A stretch of 64,000 nucleotides of DNA from Ignavibacteriota bacterium (GTDB taxonomy: Bacteria > Bacteroidota > Ignavibacteria > SZUA-365). The stretch lies in NCBI GenBank assembly GCA_016218045.1, contig JACRFB010000001.1, positions 271,887 through 335,886 of the forward strand, in the 5' to 3' direction. Numbering within the stretch: position 1 is the stretch's first letter; every line of letters begins with the position of its first letter. Positions 6,749 to 16,063 of the stretch are shown here, one piece after another. The position numbers and the translations under genes were made by a program. The notes below the pieces were generated by a model, which saw only the letters and a list, made by a program, of their open reading frames with translations, ran no database searches and had not been told where the DNA came from.

Positions 6749-8917
6749 TCAGCGTGCGGTCGAGGTGCTTAACTGTGTGAGCAAGTCAACGATTTGCGTC
6801 CGGAGCTGGTCTGAAGGCGACAATCGGAGCGCCTCTTCGAGGAGTGTTTTTCCGCGTGGATCACGAAGCACGAGATACCCATATCCCATTAAGAACCGCA
6901 GTTCCGAGTCCTTGGGGTACTCTGTACATGCATGCCTGTATTCCGACTCCGCCTCTGACACACGACCGAGCATCAACAGTGCATTGCAGCGCAGAGCGGC
7001 GAGCTTCCCTGTGCCAAATCCCGAACGGGCAGCGATTCCTATTTCCCTCTCCGCACGATCGTAATCCTCCGCTGAAAATGCATCCATTCCTCGGACGATG
7101 CTCGCAGCCGCCCGCAAGTTATAACGGTGCTCAATGCGTGACACTACGTCCATCAGTGCAGGGTGAGCCTGCTGAAAATACGACTGGTAGACTACCGCAG
7201 CGGCCAACGAATCGATACCCTGCATCGTGATAGCATAATCGCGGCTGATTCCACGCCGTCGCAACCTCTCAGCGTCCGAGGACAGGTGTTGAAGCATCCA
7301 TCGTGCGTGCGGAGTGAACACCAACGGATTTTTCGATGTCTCAACCATCACAGTCGAGAGAAACAGTCGGTAGTGTTCAGCGTATCCAAGCCGCTCTATC
7401 ATGCGCTTCTCGATTCGCAATTCGTTCTGATAATCTCCGATGTGCAGATAGTGTTTTCGTAGAGTTTCAAACCCGCTCAGTGCGTAATCGGCATACATGC
7501 TCTCGGAATCCAATTCCACAATGTCCTCGAATCGCCGGGTTGATGATTCCGTCGACACGTTTCCCACAATCCAAGGAAAGACAGCTATCATGGAAAGGAG
7601 GGCCAGGGCGTTGACCGGACCACGCCTGTCAGGGTAGTCATGTACTACAAGGTGAAAGGCAAGGAACGAAAGGAACACGCCAAGAGGCGCTGCCAAATCC
7701 CAATCCCTTGCCCATCCAAACCCTGCATTTGCGAATACAAGAAACATGCTGTAAAAAAAGAATGCCAGTCCCAGGAATTGTACCGCGGGAGAGCCCTCCC
7801 CCTCCGTTTTCCGCAACCAGATACGTCGAAGCAGGAGATAGAACAAGGACGCAGGTGCCATCAAAAGTGGAAGTTGGAAAAGATCCGACAAATGGGCAAG
7901 AGACAACAGCGTGTAGCTCTGGTCACCCGCACCAGATGTCATTGTTATCGCCGGGATCACAATCCGTCCATCCTGCTTCCACAGTCCCGAAATCCAGTAC
8001 ACGGAAATTCCGAGCACTAGAATTGCCGCACAACCCAATATCAGAGTTTTGGACAAAATCCGTCTGGGAGGCCCGCTACGCGACGAATGGAGGAGGAGAT
8101 ACAGCAACGAGGGCAGAAGGGCGATCGTCGAATAGTGAGCCCCGCAGGCGGCAATACATGCCAAGACGGCCGGCCACACTGATCCGCCATCCAACGCGCG
8201 GAGAGCAAGGAGGAGATAGATGAGCGTGCAGACATACACCGGTGTGTAAAATTCGACATACCCGAAAAAAAATAAGGTGCCCGCATTCCCAAGTACGATC
8301 ATCAGGAGCGGCAACCGGCGCTCCTTTGACGGAATCCACCACAGAGCCAATATAGCAGCTATCGCCAGCACGACAGACAGGATATGGAAGGGAAAGGTGC
8401 TGGTTTCCGGCATCGACAAGCCTACTGTGTGCAGGATCCAGGGTGTAGACCGCGCGATGAACACGATGGCAGTCCCTGCAATTGGAGCTGATCGGATATT
8501 GTTCAGAATCTCGCTTGTATATGATTCCTGCTGGCCGAGCTTGTACACCTCGGGAACTATGTTATTCCCATCGCCGTAGAAGAAGGTCTTCATAGGAAAC
8601 AGCACTATACCAAGAAGCAAAACTCCTGCTATGATCCAAAAAACGGTGCTTTCGCTGCGGCCACGACCATCTATCGTGCCGTGCAACCGTTTGTACACTG
8701 CTGGATGGAAAAGGAGCAGCATTGGAGCGGTGAGAAACAGCGCGCTAAACCAATCCATCGCAGCCAGGATGTTAATGCCCCAAAGACGAGTCTGTGCGAG
8801 AAGCAGCCCGGCGATACGCGTCGACATCACGAGTAGTATGAGAATCACGATGACGATCGGGATGGCGGGTCGTTCGACTGAAAACGGAGGTGCTTGTCTT
8901 TTCATGTGATGTCTCAT
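6749..8917 (-). CDS. Polytopic membrane protein with C-terminal TPR-like repeats, GT-C-like
   Basis: About 722 residues if started at MRHHMKRQAPPF (ATG at 8917); other in-frame starts exist at 8980 and 8905. Roughly a dozen hydrophobic segments fill the first 460 residues, for example IVIVILILLVM and ILSVVLAIAAILALWW. The last 260 residues are soluble and helical with a TPR-like pattern (AEREIGIAARSGFGTGKLAA, then VSEAESEYRHACTEYPKDSE). A large loop after the first membrane segments carries FYGDGNN, reminiscent of the acidic loop of GT-C membrane glycosyltransferases. It faces away from the DUF5686-type gene. Function not recognised; a lipid-linked-sugar glycosyltransferase is one possibility. 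Confidence 0.7.
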   Translation of the reverse strand: MRHHMKRQAPPFSVERPAIPIVIVILILLVMSTRIAGLLLAQTRLWGINILAAMDWFSALFLTAPMLLLFHPAVYKRLHGTIDGRGRSESTVFWIIAGVLLLGIVLFPMKTFFYGDGNNIVPEVYKLGQQESYTSEILNNIRSAPIAGTAIVFIARSTPWILHTVGLSMPETSTFPFHILSVVLAIAAILALWWIPSKERRLPLLMIVLGNAGTLFFFGYVEFYTPVYVCTLIYLLLALRALDGGSVWPAVLACIAACGAHYSTIALLPSLLYLLLHSSRSGPPRRILSKTLILGCAAILVLGISVYWISGLWKQDGRIVIPAITMTSGAGDQSYTLLSLAHLSDLFQLPLLMAPASLFYLLLRRIWLRKTEGEGSPAVQFLGLAFFFYSMFLVFANAGFGWARDWDLAAPLGVFLSFLAFHLVVHDYPDRRGPVNALALLSMIAVFPWIVGNVSTESSTRRFEDIVELDSESMYADYALSGFETLRKHYLHIGDYQNELRIEKRMIERLGYAEHYRLFLSTVMVETSKNPLVFTPHARWMLQHLSSDAERLRRRGISRDYAITMQGIDSLAAAVVYQSYFQQAHPALMDVVSRIEHRYNLRAAASIVRGMDAFSAEDYDRAEREIGIAARSGFGTGKLAALRCNALLMLGRVSEAESEYRHACTEYPKDSELRFLMGYGYLVLRDPRGKTLLEEALRLSPSDQLRTQIVDLLTQLSTSTAR

Positions 8918-9002
8918 CGATGATCGAGGAAAACTCCCCGCAATTTGGAAAAAAAACCAGTAGGCAAATAATTTCAGCAAGAGTACAATGCCTTCGACGG
9001 AT

Positions 9003-9034
9003 TTTGTATCATTACGAAACCGCCCGTATGGTTA
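9003..9034 (+). promoter_or_regulatory. Candidate promoter for the DUF5686-type gene
   Basis: TTTG at 9003-9006, a 20-base spacer and TATGGTTA at 9027-9034. The -33 box is exact and the -7 box has two mismatches to TAnnTTTG. The leader to the ATG at 9094 would be about 50 bases. Confidence 0.3.
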
Positions 9035-9093
9035 TTCGTAGACGTCGTTCTTTCTCGAATGAGTTGAACCACCTTCACCTACAGTTATATCTG

Positions 9094-11511
9094 ATGCGCC
9101 TTCTCGCCTTCGTGTTACTCTTCTCCTCTGCAGCCCTTGCGCAAACCACTGTGACTGGCGTCGTGCTCGAAAGGGGAAGCGGTCAGCCCCTGCAATTCGC
9201 CTCAGTACGTGTCGAAGGCGAGGCCACGGGAAGTACTACTGACCGCAAGGGACGGTTTACCCTCCATCTCGATAAGGGCAGACACGTCATTATCGCGAGC
9301 TATATCGGGTACACGAGTGAAAGGAAAGTGGTCGAGAGTCTTGGATCGCCATTGGAACTGACATTTCATCTCCTCGAGAGTCGGATCGAGATGCCCGAAT
9401 TTGTCGTCACCCCAGGCGACAATCCCGCGCTCGCAATTATCAAACAAGCCATTGAAAGCAAGGAACGTCGCAAGGAGCGCCTGCTAAATTATCGTCTCAC
9501 ATCCCACTCAAAACTTGTTGTCATGATAGATAAACTCGACGGCGGAATTGTGGATGTGGGTGCGGGCAACGCTCGCATGGCTCAATTCTCCGACAGTGGA
9601 GCGACAGCTATTCTAGAAACTCAAACTGATGCGTTCTGGGCCCGCCCAGACCGCTACAAAGAAATCATCAAGGCACGCAAGCAGACGGCAACCATTCCAT
9701 CCCGTTCGAATATTCTGATAAGCTCGTTCTTCATCATTGATTTTTCAAGCGATCTGCTGCAACTCAGCGACAGAGCCAAGGTTGTCGGACCGATATCCAA
9801 CGCAGGGCTTCGCAACTATGATTATACACTCACAGGCACGACACTTCTGGACGGTGCACGCCTGCATGTGATCACCATAAAACCTCTGAACGAGAACGAT
9901 CCGCTACTTGAAGGAACACTGTATATCGCAGATGGTAGCTTTGCTCTCGCCATGGTTGATGTGCGATTGAACCAGGCGGCAAAACCCACCTTCTTCAAAG
10001 ATTTGCGTTTCCGCCAGAATTTCCGCCTGTTTGAAAACTCGTTCTGGATGCCGACCGATGTCGTGGTGGATGCATCCGTGGAAATTTCGATGATTGTCAA
10101 CCTGAAGATGAGAATCGACGGATTTTCTGTATTGCAGGATTACGTGATCAACGACGACAGCACAGAGACCGTTTTCGACCGAACTCGAATCAAGGTCCTG
10201 AAAGAAGCGGATGAACGGGATTCTCTGTATTGGTCCATGAATCAAAAGCTCATCAATTCGGACCAAGAGTTGGATGCCTACAGGCGCGCGGATAGCATGA
10301 AAGCTATATTCGACGAGACGCGGAACGATTTCGCGCTCACGGATGCCATCTTTGGGAAGTCACTCGTATATGACAGAACCCGCGTGACTCTGCCTGGACT
10401 TCTCGGTCTCTATCACTTCAATCGAGTCGAGGGTCATGCTCTTGCATTCAGCACGTCCGTCGTTCGTCCCATCACGACACTCGAGCGAATTCGGGCTGGC
10501 TTCGGATACGGCTTCCAAGATTCGAAACTAAAGTGGGATGCAGAATTTGCTGTCGAGCCTGCCGACCGTCTCACTCTCCGGGTTGGAGGATTCGACCGTC
10601 TTGCGCCAATAGACGAGGGCACGAGCATGCTCTCAGAGTTTAATACCACTGTTTCGAATCTCTTTACGAAATACGATGACAAGGATTATTTCCGAACGAT
10701 GGGTGTGAGCGGCTCAATCAGCACCGATCCGCTCCTGCTTCTCCCTCTTACCGTGACTGTTATCCATCAGAAGTACTTTAGTGTCCCGAAGAGTACTGAA
10801 TGGAGTATCGCGCGCAGATCCTGGAACTACCGGCCCAATCCACCAGTGAACGACGGAACCATCACTTCGTTCGGCGCGGCCATCAGTTTCGACGACAGGC
10901 TTCTCTTCGACAATGCCGGTGAGATTCGCCGCTTTGGAATGCGTCGGCATGTGCCCACGCTGAGATACGAATACAGCGTAATGGATCTCAGCGGCACGGC
11001 GTCTTCATTTTGGTTTCTGTCCTTTTCGTTAAACGGTTCATTCGACCTCGACCGTTTTGGTGCACTAAGCTATCGGCTTTCGGCCGCCACAAGCTCTGGT
11101 GGCGTCCCAACCCAGAGGATTCTGTCACTCACAGGCAGCGTGCCCTATTTGGCTGATTCGTGGAGATTCCGAACACTGCAGCCACGTGAATTCGGCGGGG
11201 ATAGGCGCCTGACATTATTTCTCGAGAACGATTTCGGTGATCAGATCTTCCGTTGGCTGCACATCCCACTTCTAGAGAGCAGCGGTTTTGGTTTGCGTGT
11301 TTTCGCCTCCGCGGGCTGGACGGACTTGCGTTCGGAGTCGCGGATGTATCAAACAGTGCCTGTTTTACAAAGCACCGTCCCAATGTACGAGGCAGGATTC
11401 TCTGTCGACCGAATCCTACTTGTGTTCCGGGTTGATTTTGGGTGGCGACTCTCCCATTTCCATCAAGGACGCAATTTTTTCGTCGGTATCTCGACACCCC
11501 TGTCATTTTGA
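9094..11511 (+). CDS. DUF5686/carboxypeptidase-regulatory-like outer-membrane protein
   Basis: An 805-residue protein with a signal peptide (MRLLAFVLLFSSAALAQ). Residues 18-105 form a CarboxypepD_reg-like beta-sandwich: TTVTGVVLERGSGQPLQFAS, then STTDRKGRFTL and ASYIGYTS. A charged segment follows (AIIKQAIESKERRKERLLNY) that is typical of DUF5686 proteins. The rest is rich in alternating amphipathic strands and ends in aromatic STPLSF, as outer-membrane beta-barrels do. The ATG at 9094 is chosen because the signal peptide begins there. Proteins of this type are widespread in Bacteroidota and their exact role is not established. It is convergent with the esterase gene, with about 160 bases between them. 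Confidence 0.82.
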   Translation: MRLLAFVLLFSSAALAQTTVTGVVLERGSGQPLQFASVRVEGEATGSTTDRKGRFTLHLDKGRHVIIASYIGYTSERKVVESLGSPLELTFHLLESRIEMPEFVVTPGDNPALAIIKQAIESKERRKERLLNYRLTSHSKLVVMIDKLDGGIVDVGAGNARMAQFSDSGATAILETQTDAFWARPDRYKEIIKARKQTATIPSRSNILISSFFIIDFSSDLLQLSDRAKVVGPISNAGLRNYDYTLTGTTLLDGARLHVITIKPLNENDPLLEGTLYIADGSFALAMVDVRLNQAAKPTFFKDLRFRQNFRLFENSFWMPTDVVVDASVEISMIVNLKMRIDGFSVLQDYVINDDSTETVFDRTRIKVLKEADERDSLYWSMNQKLINSDQELDAYRRADSMKAIFDETRNDFALTDAIFGKSLVYDRTRVTLPGLLGLYHFNRVEGHALAFSTSVVRPITTLERIRAGFGYGFQDSKLKWDAEFAVEPADRLTLRVGGFDRLAPIDEGTSMLSEFNTTVSNLFTKYDDKDYFRTMGVSGSISTDPLLLLPLTVTVIHQKYFSVPKSTEWSIARRSWNYRPNPPVNDGTITSFGAAISFDDRLLFDNAGEIRRFGMRRHVPTLRYEYSVMDLSGTASSFWFLSFSLNGSFDLDRFGALSYRLSAATSSGGVPTQRILSLTGSVPYLADSWRFRTLQPREFGGDRRLTLFLENDFGDQIFRWLHIPLLESSGFGLRVFASAGWTDLRSESRMYQTVPVLQSTVPMYEAGFSVDRILLVFRVDFGWRLSHFHQGRNFFVGISTPLSF

Positions 11512-11672
11512 CACCTTCATTGCGTCAAACTGTCGACAGTATGCGCGCATCGGGAAGTGAAGACGCGTGTTTTTGTTAGGAAGCTCCTTTGGATATTTCG
11601 GAAGAAGAGCCGCTGAACTGATCGCCTCGGAGAATCATACGACGGTCCGAAGGCGTGACAGACATAGCGCCA

Positions 11673-12605
11673 TCAATCTCCAGATCGGAAGGCGAGAGCG
11701 TGTCGCGGAAGTGTCTGCCGCATGTGCATGTCCGCGAATCTCCAGGAATGAACGGCGTTTCTTGCGAGTACCACCGTGGGAAATGAATTCGATATTCCGA
11801 TTTTCTTAAGAACGTCGACAAAGTGTTCAGCCCGATCGATGTTCCCCTTCTGGCCATCAAAGGCAGCCGATTGTACATGGAAACTCATGGATTTCAGATA
11901 TCGCAAGGATTCCCCGCGTGCCGTGGCGATGATATCTGTTGGATTCCATTTTTTCATGAACTCAACATCCCTTGGACGTCCGAACACAGGGTCGAAAAAT
12001 TCGGGTGTCATCCACGCGGCATCTATGCCCTTTGTTTCAGGGCGTGGATCGACAAGAGCACGCCACATGTGGGTTCCATCGTAGCATCCTGCAGATACGA
12101 AAAGATGCGGGTTGCGTGCAACGCAAAGCATTGCCGTCCATCCTCCCAGTGAAAACCCATCAACGGCTCTTTGTGACCTCCGAGGAACTGCACGAAATCG
12201 CCGTTCGACGTGCGGGATTAGATCGTTGATAAAGTAGGACGCGAAGCGTCCTGTACCGATGCCCTTTTTATAACGTGCCAGTTCAGGTGCCCGCATATCC
12301 ACGCCGAGCCCTGGAATCGAATTGTCCTGAGATGAAAGACCGGGCATCACGACGAGCATAGGCGTGATTGCTCTGGACGCAATCAGCTCATCGAGGGTAT
12401 CGACGATGGAACGTCCGCCCCGAGTCGTGTCTTCATAGGGATTCGTCCATTCTCTCTCATGTCCTCGGAACAGGTAAAGAACCGGATATGACATACGCGA
12501 GGTTGCATAGGCGTGAGGCAAGTAGATTCGATACTGTTTCAGAATCCCCAATGCCTTGCTGCGGATCCCGACAGTCTCAACAATGCCACCAGTATTTTTT
12601 TTCAT
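11673..12605 (-). CDS. Alpha/beta-hydrolase, esterase D/PF00756 type
   Basis: A 310-residue hydrolase with the nucleophile elbow GFSLGG (Ser152), an N-terminal strand block YPVLYLFRGHEREW and a C-terminal histidine in NAVHSWRF. These are the features of the putative esterase family that includes antigen-85 and S-formylglutathione hydrolase-like proteins. No signal peptide is seen, so it is probably cytoplasmic. It is the last gene of the minus-strand run that begins with the M20 deacylase, 66 bases after the glycosyltransferase. Substrate unknown; an acyl ester of a cell-surface sugar would fit the neighbours. Confidence 0.82.
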   Translation of the reverse strand: MKKNTGGIVETVGIRSKALGILKQYRIYLPHAYATSRMSYPVLYLFRGHEREWTNPYEDTTRGGRSIVDTLDELIASRAITPMLVVMPGLSSQDNSIPGLGVDMRAPELARYKKGIGTGRFASYFINDLIPHVERRFRAVPRRSQRAVDGFSLGGWTAMLCVARNPHLFVSAGCYDGTHMWRALVDPRPETKGIDAAWMTPEFFDPVFGRPRDVEFMKKWNPTDIIATARGESLRYLKSMSFHVQSAAFDGQKGNIDRAEHFVDVLKKIGISNSFPTVVLARNAVHSWRFADMHMRQTLPRHALAFRSGD

Positions 12606-12671
12606 TTATTCGAATGCACTGTTCGCATCCGGAACCAGAATGAAGCTGCTACTCCTTGAAGCAGCGAGGAA

Positions 12672-13406
12672 TCAGCGCTTCCGAAGCGGGCGGTATTTTC
12701 CCTGCCAGAAGTTTATTCTCACCCGCAAGAGACCCTTGATGTCATCCACGGCAGTACGGACAATCTTCACGCGTGTGTCGAGATCCTCAATCCACTTCAC
12801 AGGTACATCAAATATTTTATAGCCGCATTTCTCGCCGATGATGAGTAGTTCGGAATCAAAAAACCAGACGTTGTCTTCGATTGCAGGGAGTAAAGTATCA
12901 ATCACCCGCCGCGTGACAGCCTTGAATCCGCACTGTGCGTCAGAAAATCGCGTGAAGAACACCGCCTTCACCATCACATTATATGTCCGAGAAATGAACT
13001 CACGCTTGAAGCTTCGAACGGTGTTGGCACCTTTCATCAAGCGTGACCCTGTCCCGATGTCGTAGCCTCCATGTGCCAGCGCACGTACCATGGGTGGAAA
13101 AGATTCCAGATTTGTTGACAGATCTACATCCATGTAACTGCAGATGTCTGCATCCGAACCGATCCAGGATTGTTTCAAGGCCCTGCCTCGGCCCTTTTGT
13201 TCAAGGCGGCGATACTGGACCCGATTGAATCCCGATACTAGTTCGCGGGATACTTCAGGGGTCCTGTCGATCGACGCGTTGTCCGCGATTTCGATATGCC
13301 AATCAAAATCGGAGAGCTGCGCTCCAAGAAAGGCGTGAAGAGCCGGGATGCTGACCGGGAGAGCTTTTTCTTCGTTGTAGACAGGTATTGTAACGAGGAG
13401 TTTCAT
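12672..13406 (-). CDS. Family 2 glycosyltransferase, dolichyl-phosphate-glucosyltransferase-like
   Basis: A 244-residue GT-A enzyme. It begins MKLLVTIPVYNEEKALP, the family 2 nucleotide-binding start. It has IADNASIDRT, the metal-binding DVDLSTN motif and a GTGSRLMKGA stretch. SDAQCGFKAVTR is typical of polyprenyl-phosphate sugar transferases of the DPG-synthase type. No membrane helix is evident. It would transfer a sugar from a nucleotide to a polyprenyl phosphate at the membrane surface. It lies between the LD-carboxypeptidase and the esterase on the same strand; a weak hairpin (12645-12665) follows its stop. Confidence 0.87.
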   Translation of the reverse strand: MKLLVTIPVYNEEKALPVSIPALHAFLGAQLSDFDWHIEIADNASIDRTPEVSRELVSGFNRVQYRRLEQKGRGRALKQSWIGSDADICSYMDVDLSTNLESFPPMVRALAHGGYDIGTGSRLMKGANTVRSFKREFISRTYNVMVKAVFFTRFSDAQCGFKAVTRRVIDTLLPAIEDNVWFFDSELLIIGEKCGYKIFDVPVKWIEDLDTRVKIVRTAVDDIKGLLRVRINFWQGKYRPLRKR

Positions 13407-13482
13407 GTGCCCGTAGCGGAATAGTGAAACGTGCAGACAAAAGTAGGTCGACGGCTTCGCTTTTCCAATGCTCGGCGTCGTG

Positions 13483-14427
13483 TCATGCCACGACAGGATG
13501 GACTGCGTGCAGCAGACATTTATGTGCGTTCAAACGAACGCGCGCACCCATGGGAAGGGTGATTTTTGGATTATCATGTCCCACAGGAAGTCCACAGACT
13601 GTAGGGATGCCCAAGGGCGAAGAAAATTCACGCAGAACCTCCTCGAGCTCGCGCGACGTCCCGTCTTCAGGAATGTTTGTGAAACGCCCGAATATTAGAG
13701 CCCCGATGCGCTTCAGAATGCCTGCATTGGACAGATGAGATAACATTCGGTCAATTTTATACACATTTTCACCAACATCCTCTAACACGAGTATCGAATG
13801 TTCCCACTTGGGCTCGTATGGGGTTCCGATTACTGTCATCAATACCGCGAGATTCCCTCCGAGCAAGGTGCCCTCACAGATCCCAGGAACCAGACAGCAT
13901 GCTCCAGGCGTCAATGCCGGATGATACAAACGGTAGCGGGAAAATGGCTTTGTGAGCAGTGGCCAGAAGGCATGCTCGGTAACTTCGTCCATCCCTTTCC
14001 AAAAATCAGCCGCGACCATCGGGCCGGCAAAGGTGAGCAACCTGCATTTCGTCCATAAGGCGGCATGAAGTGCGGTGATGTCGCTGTATCCGACAAAGAT
14101 TTTTGGATTCCGTCGAATTGTTGCATAATCGAGCAACCGCAGTATCCGCCCACTCCCATAACCGCCCCTGAGGCAGATAATCGCATCCACGGCGGGATCA
14201 GCGAACATGGCATTTATATCAGCAGCGCGCTGTTCGTCCGTGCCGGCGAGATATCCTTCCGAACTATCGATACTTGCACCTCGTGCCACCCTGAAACCCA
14301 GGAGCAGAAGATACTCGATCCCCTTTTCAATTTTATCACGATGCAACGGAGGACTGGCTGGTGCTACTATTCCGATGCAAGCCCCAGGTGTAAGCCGATG
14401 AGGGATACGAACTGCTGGATGAGACAT
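13483..14427 (-). CDS. LD-carboxypeptidase, peptidase family S66 (LdcA type)
   Basis: A 314-residue serine peptidase. Visible motifs are TPGACIGIVAPASPP at the N-terminus, CLRGGYGSGRILRLLDY around residue 85, the nucleophile in VGYSDITALHAALW (Ser115), a glutamate in LVLEDVGENVYKID and a histidine in GLPVGHDNPKITLPMG. These give the Ser-Glu-His triad of S66. LdcA removes the terminal D-alanine from muramoyl tetrapeptides during murein recycling in the cytoplasm; no signal peptide is seen here. It starts 3 bases after the dapA stop, so it is almost certainly co-transcribed with dapA. That links diaminopimelate synthesis with murein-peptide recycling. Confidence 0.93.
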   Translation of the reverse strand: MSHPAVRIPHRLTPGACIGIVAPASPPLHRDKIEKGIEYLLLLGFRVARGASIDSSEGYLAGTDEQRAADINAMFADPAVDAIICLRGGYGSGRILRLLDYATIRRNPKIFVGYSDITALHAALWTKCRLLTFAGPMVAADFWKGMDEVTEHAFWPLLTKPFSRYRLYHPALTPGACCLVPGICEGTLLGGNLAVLMTVIGTPYEPKWEHSILVLEDVGENVYKIDRMLSHLSNAGILKRIGALIFGRFTNIPEDGTSRELEEVLREFSSPLGIPTVCGLPVGHDNPKITLPMGARVRLNAHKCLLHAVHPVVA

Positions 14428-14430
14428 TTT

Positions 14431-15321
14431 CTATGAAAGAAGTCCCAGTTCAGTTAAAACGATCCGAAGTGTATTTCGGGTCGAATCCTGTGGGAAAGAC
14501 ATAGGTAGGCGATACGATTCCTCGAGCAAGCCCATGAGTGCCATCGCGGATTTTACCGGAATTGGATTCGATTCAATAAAATTCGCATCCATCAACTCAA
14601 GTAGCTTGTAATGCATCTCCCTCGCTGCATCAAAGCGGCCGGCTAAGGCATCGTGTACGAGTCGCGCATACTCTCCCGGTACTTCGTTTGAAACAGTGGA
14701 GATCACTCCATCGGCACCAGCAGCGATTAATAGGAGTGCAAGATTATCGTCGCCCGATAACACGTGGAATCCTTCCGGGCGTCTCCGCATGAGGTTCATT
14801 ATCTGGGCCGGATTTCCAGACGCTTCCTTTGTTGCAACGACATTCGGTAGCTGCGCAATCCGTAGCTGCGTGTCAGCAGTCATATTGCACCCAGTGCGAC
14901 CTGGCACATTGTAGATAATCACCGGAATGGTTACCTCTTTGCACAGCGCTTCATAATGTTGGAACACTCCCTCCTGACTCGGCTTGTTGTAATACGGTGT
15001 CACAACAAGCACGGCATCAGCCCCGAGCGATGCAGCAAGAGATGCAGTTTCGATCGTTTTTCTGGTCGAATTCGAACCTGCGCCTGCTACGACCGGGATT
15101 CGTCCAGCGGCCGTTTTCACAACTGTATCAACAACGACGCGGTATTCTTCCGTTGACAAAGTGACAGCTTCGCCGGTTGTTCCACACGGAACCAGCATAT
15201 CTACACCGCCGTCAATTTGTCGCTCTGCTAACTTTGCGATTCTGTCCACATCAAGATCACCACTTCGCGTGAATGGAGTCACAAGAGCAGTACCAAGTCC
15301 TTTAAATGGATTCGATGTCAT
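14431..15321 (-). CDS. dapA: 4-hydroxy-tetrahydrodipicolinate synthase
   Basis: A 296-residue class I aldolase that condenses pyruvate and aspartate semialdehyde in the lysine/diaminopimelate pathway. It shows GLGTALVTPF at the start, VPCGTTGEAVTL (45-54), catalytic Tyr137 in IIYNVPGRT and Schiff-base Lys165 in VVATKEASGN. The ATG at 15321 is chosen because the conserved MTSNPFKGLGTALVTPF begins there; the frame is open upstream, inside dapB. It overlaps dapB by 20 bases, which suggests translational coupling. Confidence 0.96.
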   Translation of the reverse strand: MTSNPFKGLGTALVTPFTRSGDLDVDRIAKLAERQIDGGVDMLVPCGTTGEAVTLSTEEYRVVVDTVVKTAAGRIPVVAGAGSNSTRKTIETASLAASLGADAVLVVTPYYNKPSQEGVFQHYEALCKEVTIPVIIYNVPGRTGCNMTADTQLRIAQLPNVVATKEASGNPAQIMNLMRRRPEGFHVLSGDDNLALLLIAAGADGVISTVSNEVPGEYARLVHDALAGRFDAAREMHYKLLELMDANFIESNPIPVKSAMALMGLLEESYRLPMSFPQDSTRNTLRIVLTELGLLS

Positions 15322-16063
15322 CAAACATTTCCTCGATTGAAAATATTCCTTGTTTTCCATGTATCCACGACGCTGCCAAAAGCGCCCCTTCGGCAAATCC
15401 CTGTCGTCCTCGAGCGGTATGCTTTAGGGCAATTGTGTCCGCTTGTGAATCCAATACAACCACATGTTCCCCTGGTGTAAAACCAACACGGCTCGATGAT
15501 ATTAGCAATTCGTTCTTGTTTGGTGCTCTATCTGGACGCTCCGTTGAAAGCATGGTTTTTCGCGGAAGAGTCCTCATAATCAGTTGAGCGAGCCACAACG
15601 CTGTTCCACTGGGGGCATCCTTTTTTGCAACATGATGTGTCTCCTGAATTGCCACATCATATTGCTCGTACGCTCTTAGAAGAGAGGATGCATATTCGAC
15701 GAGTTTCGTGAAAATTCGCACACCGACCGAATAGTTGGCTGCGTGGATTAAACCAATGCCATGTTCCTCAATGATCCGGGATACTTCACCATAACTATCT
15801 TCCCATCCCGTGGTTCCGACAACAATGTTTTTCCCTGCTTGAGCACATAGAGCAGTATTCGCTACGACAGCATCCGGCGAGGAGAAATCAATGCACACAT
15901 CAACGGAAGATAAATCTGCTTGTGATACATCGCCTGCGTCTGCATCGTGCAGCTGGTCGATGATAACTGCAATCTTAAAGCCTGCCGTCCTAGCTGCAGC
16001 TTCTATTTCCTTTCCCATCCTTCCATAACCTATGAGCGCCAAGATGGGCATTTCTTCATTCAC
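15302..16063 (-). CDS. dapB: 4-hydroxy-tetrahydrodipicolinate reductase
   Basis: A 253-residue NAD(P)H-dependent reductase. It has the dinucleotide-binding start LALIGYGRMGKEI, DFSSPDAV near residue 60, GTTGW around 85 and the substrate motif ETHHVAKKDAPSGTA in the middle, all defining DapB. It catalyses the step after DapA. Its ATG overlaps the stop of the M20 gene in an ATGA arrangement and its 3' end overlaps dapA, so the three are translationally coupled. Confidence 0.96.
   Translation of the reverse strand: MNEEMPILALIGYGRMGKEIEAAARTAGFKIAVIIDQLHDADAGDVSQADLSSVDVCIDFSSPDAVVANTALCAQAGKNIVVGTTGWEDSYGEVSRIIEEHGIGLIHAANYSVGVRIFTKLVEYASSLLRAYEQYDVAIQETHHVAKKDAPSGTALWLAQLIMRTLPRKTMLSTERPDRAPNKNELLISSSRVGFTPGEHVVVLDSQADTIALKHTARGRQGFAEGALLAASWIHGKQGIFSIEEMFDDIESI

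Noticed and set aside
11529..11540. Perfect 12-bp palindrome ACTGTCGACAGT after the DUF5686-type gene
   Set aside because: No T-tract follows and it is too short to call a terminator or an operator with confidence.
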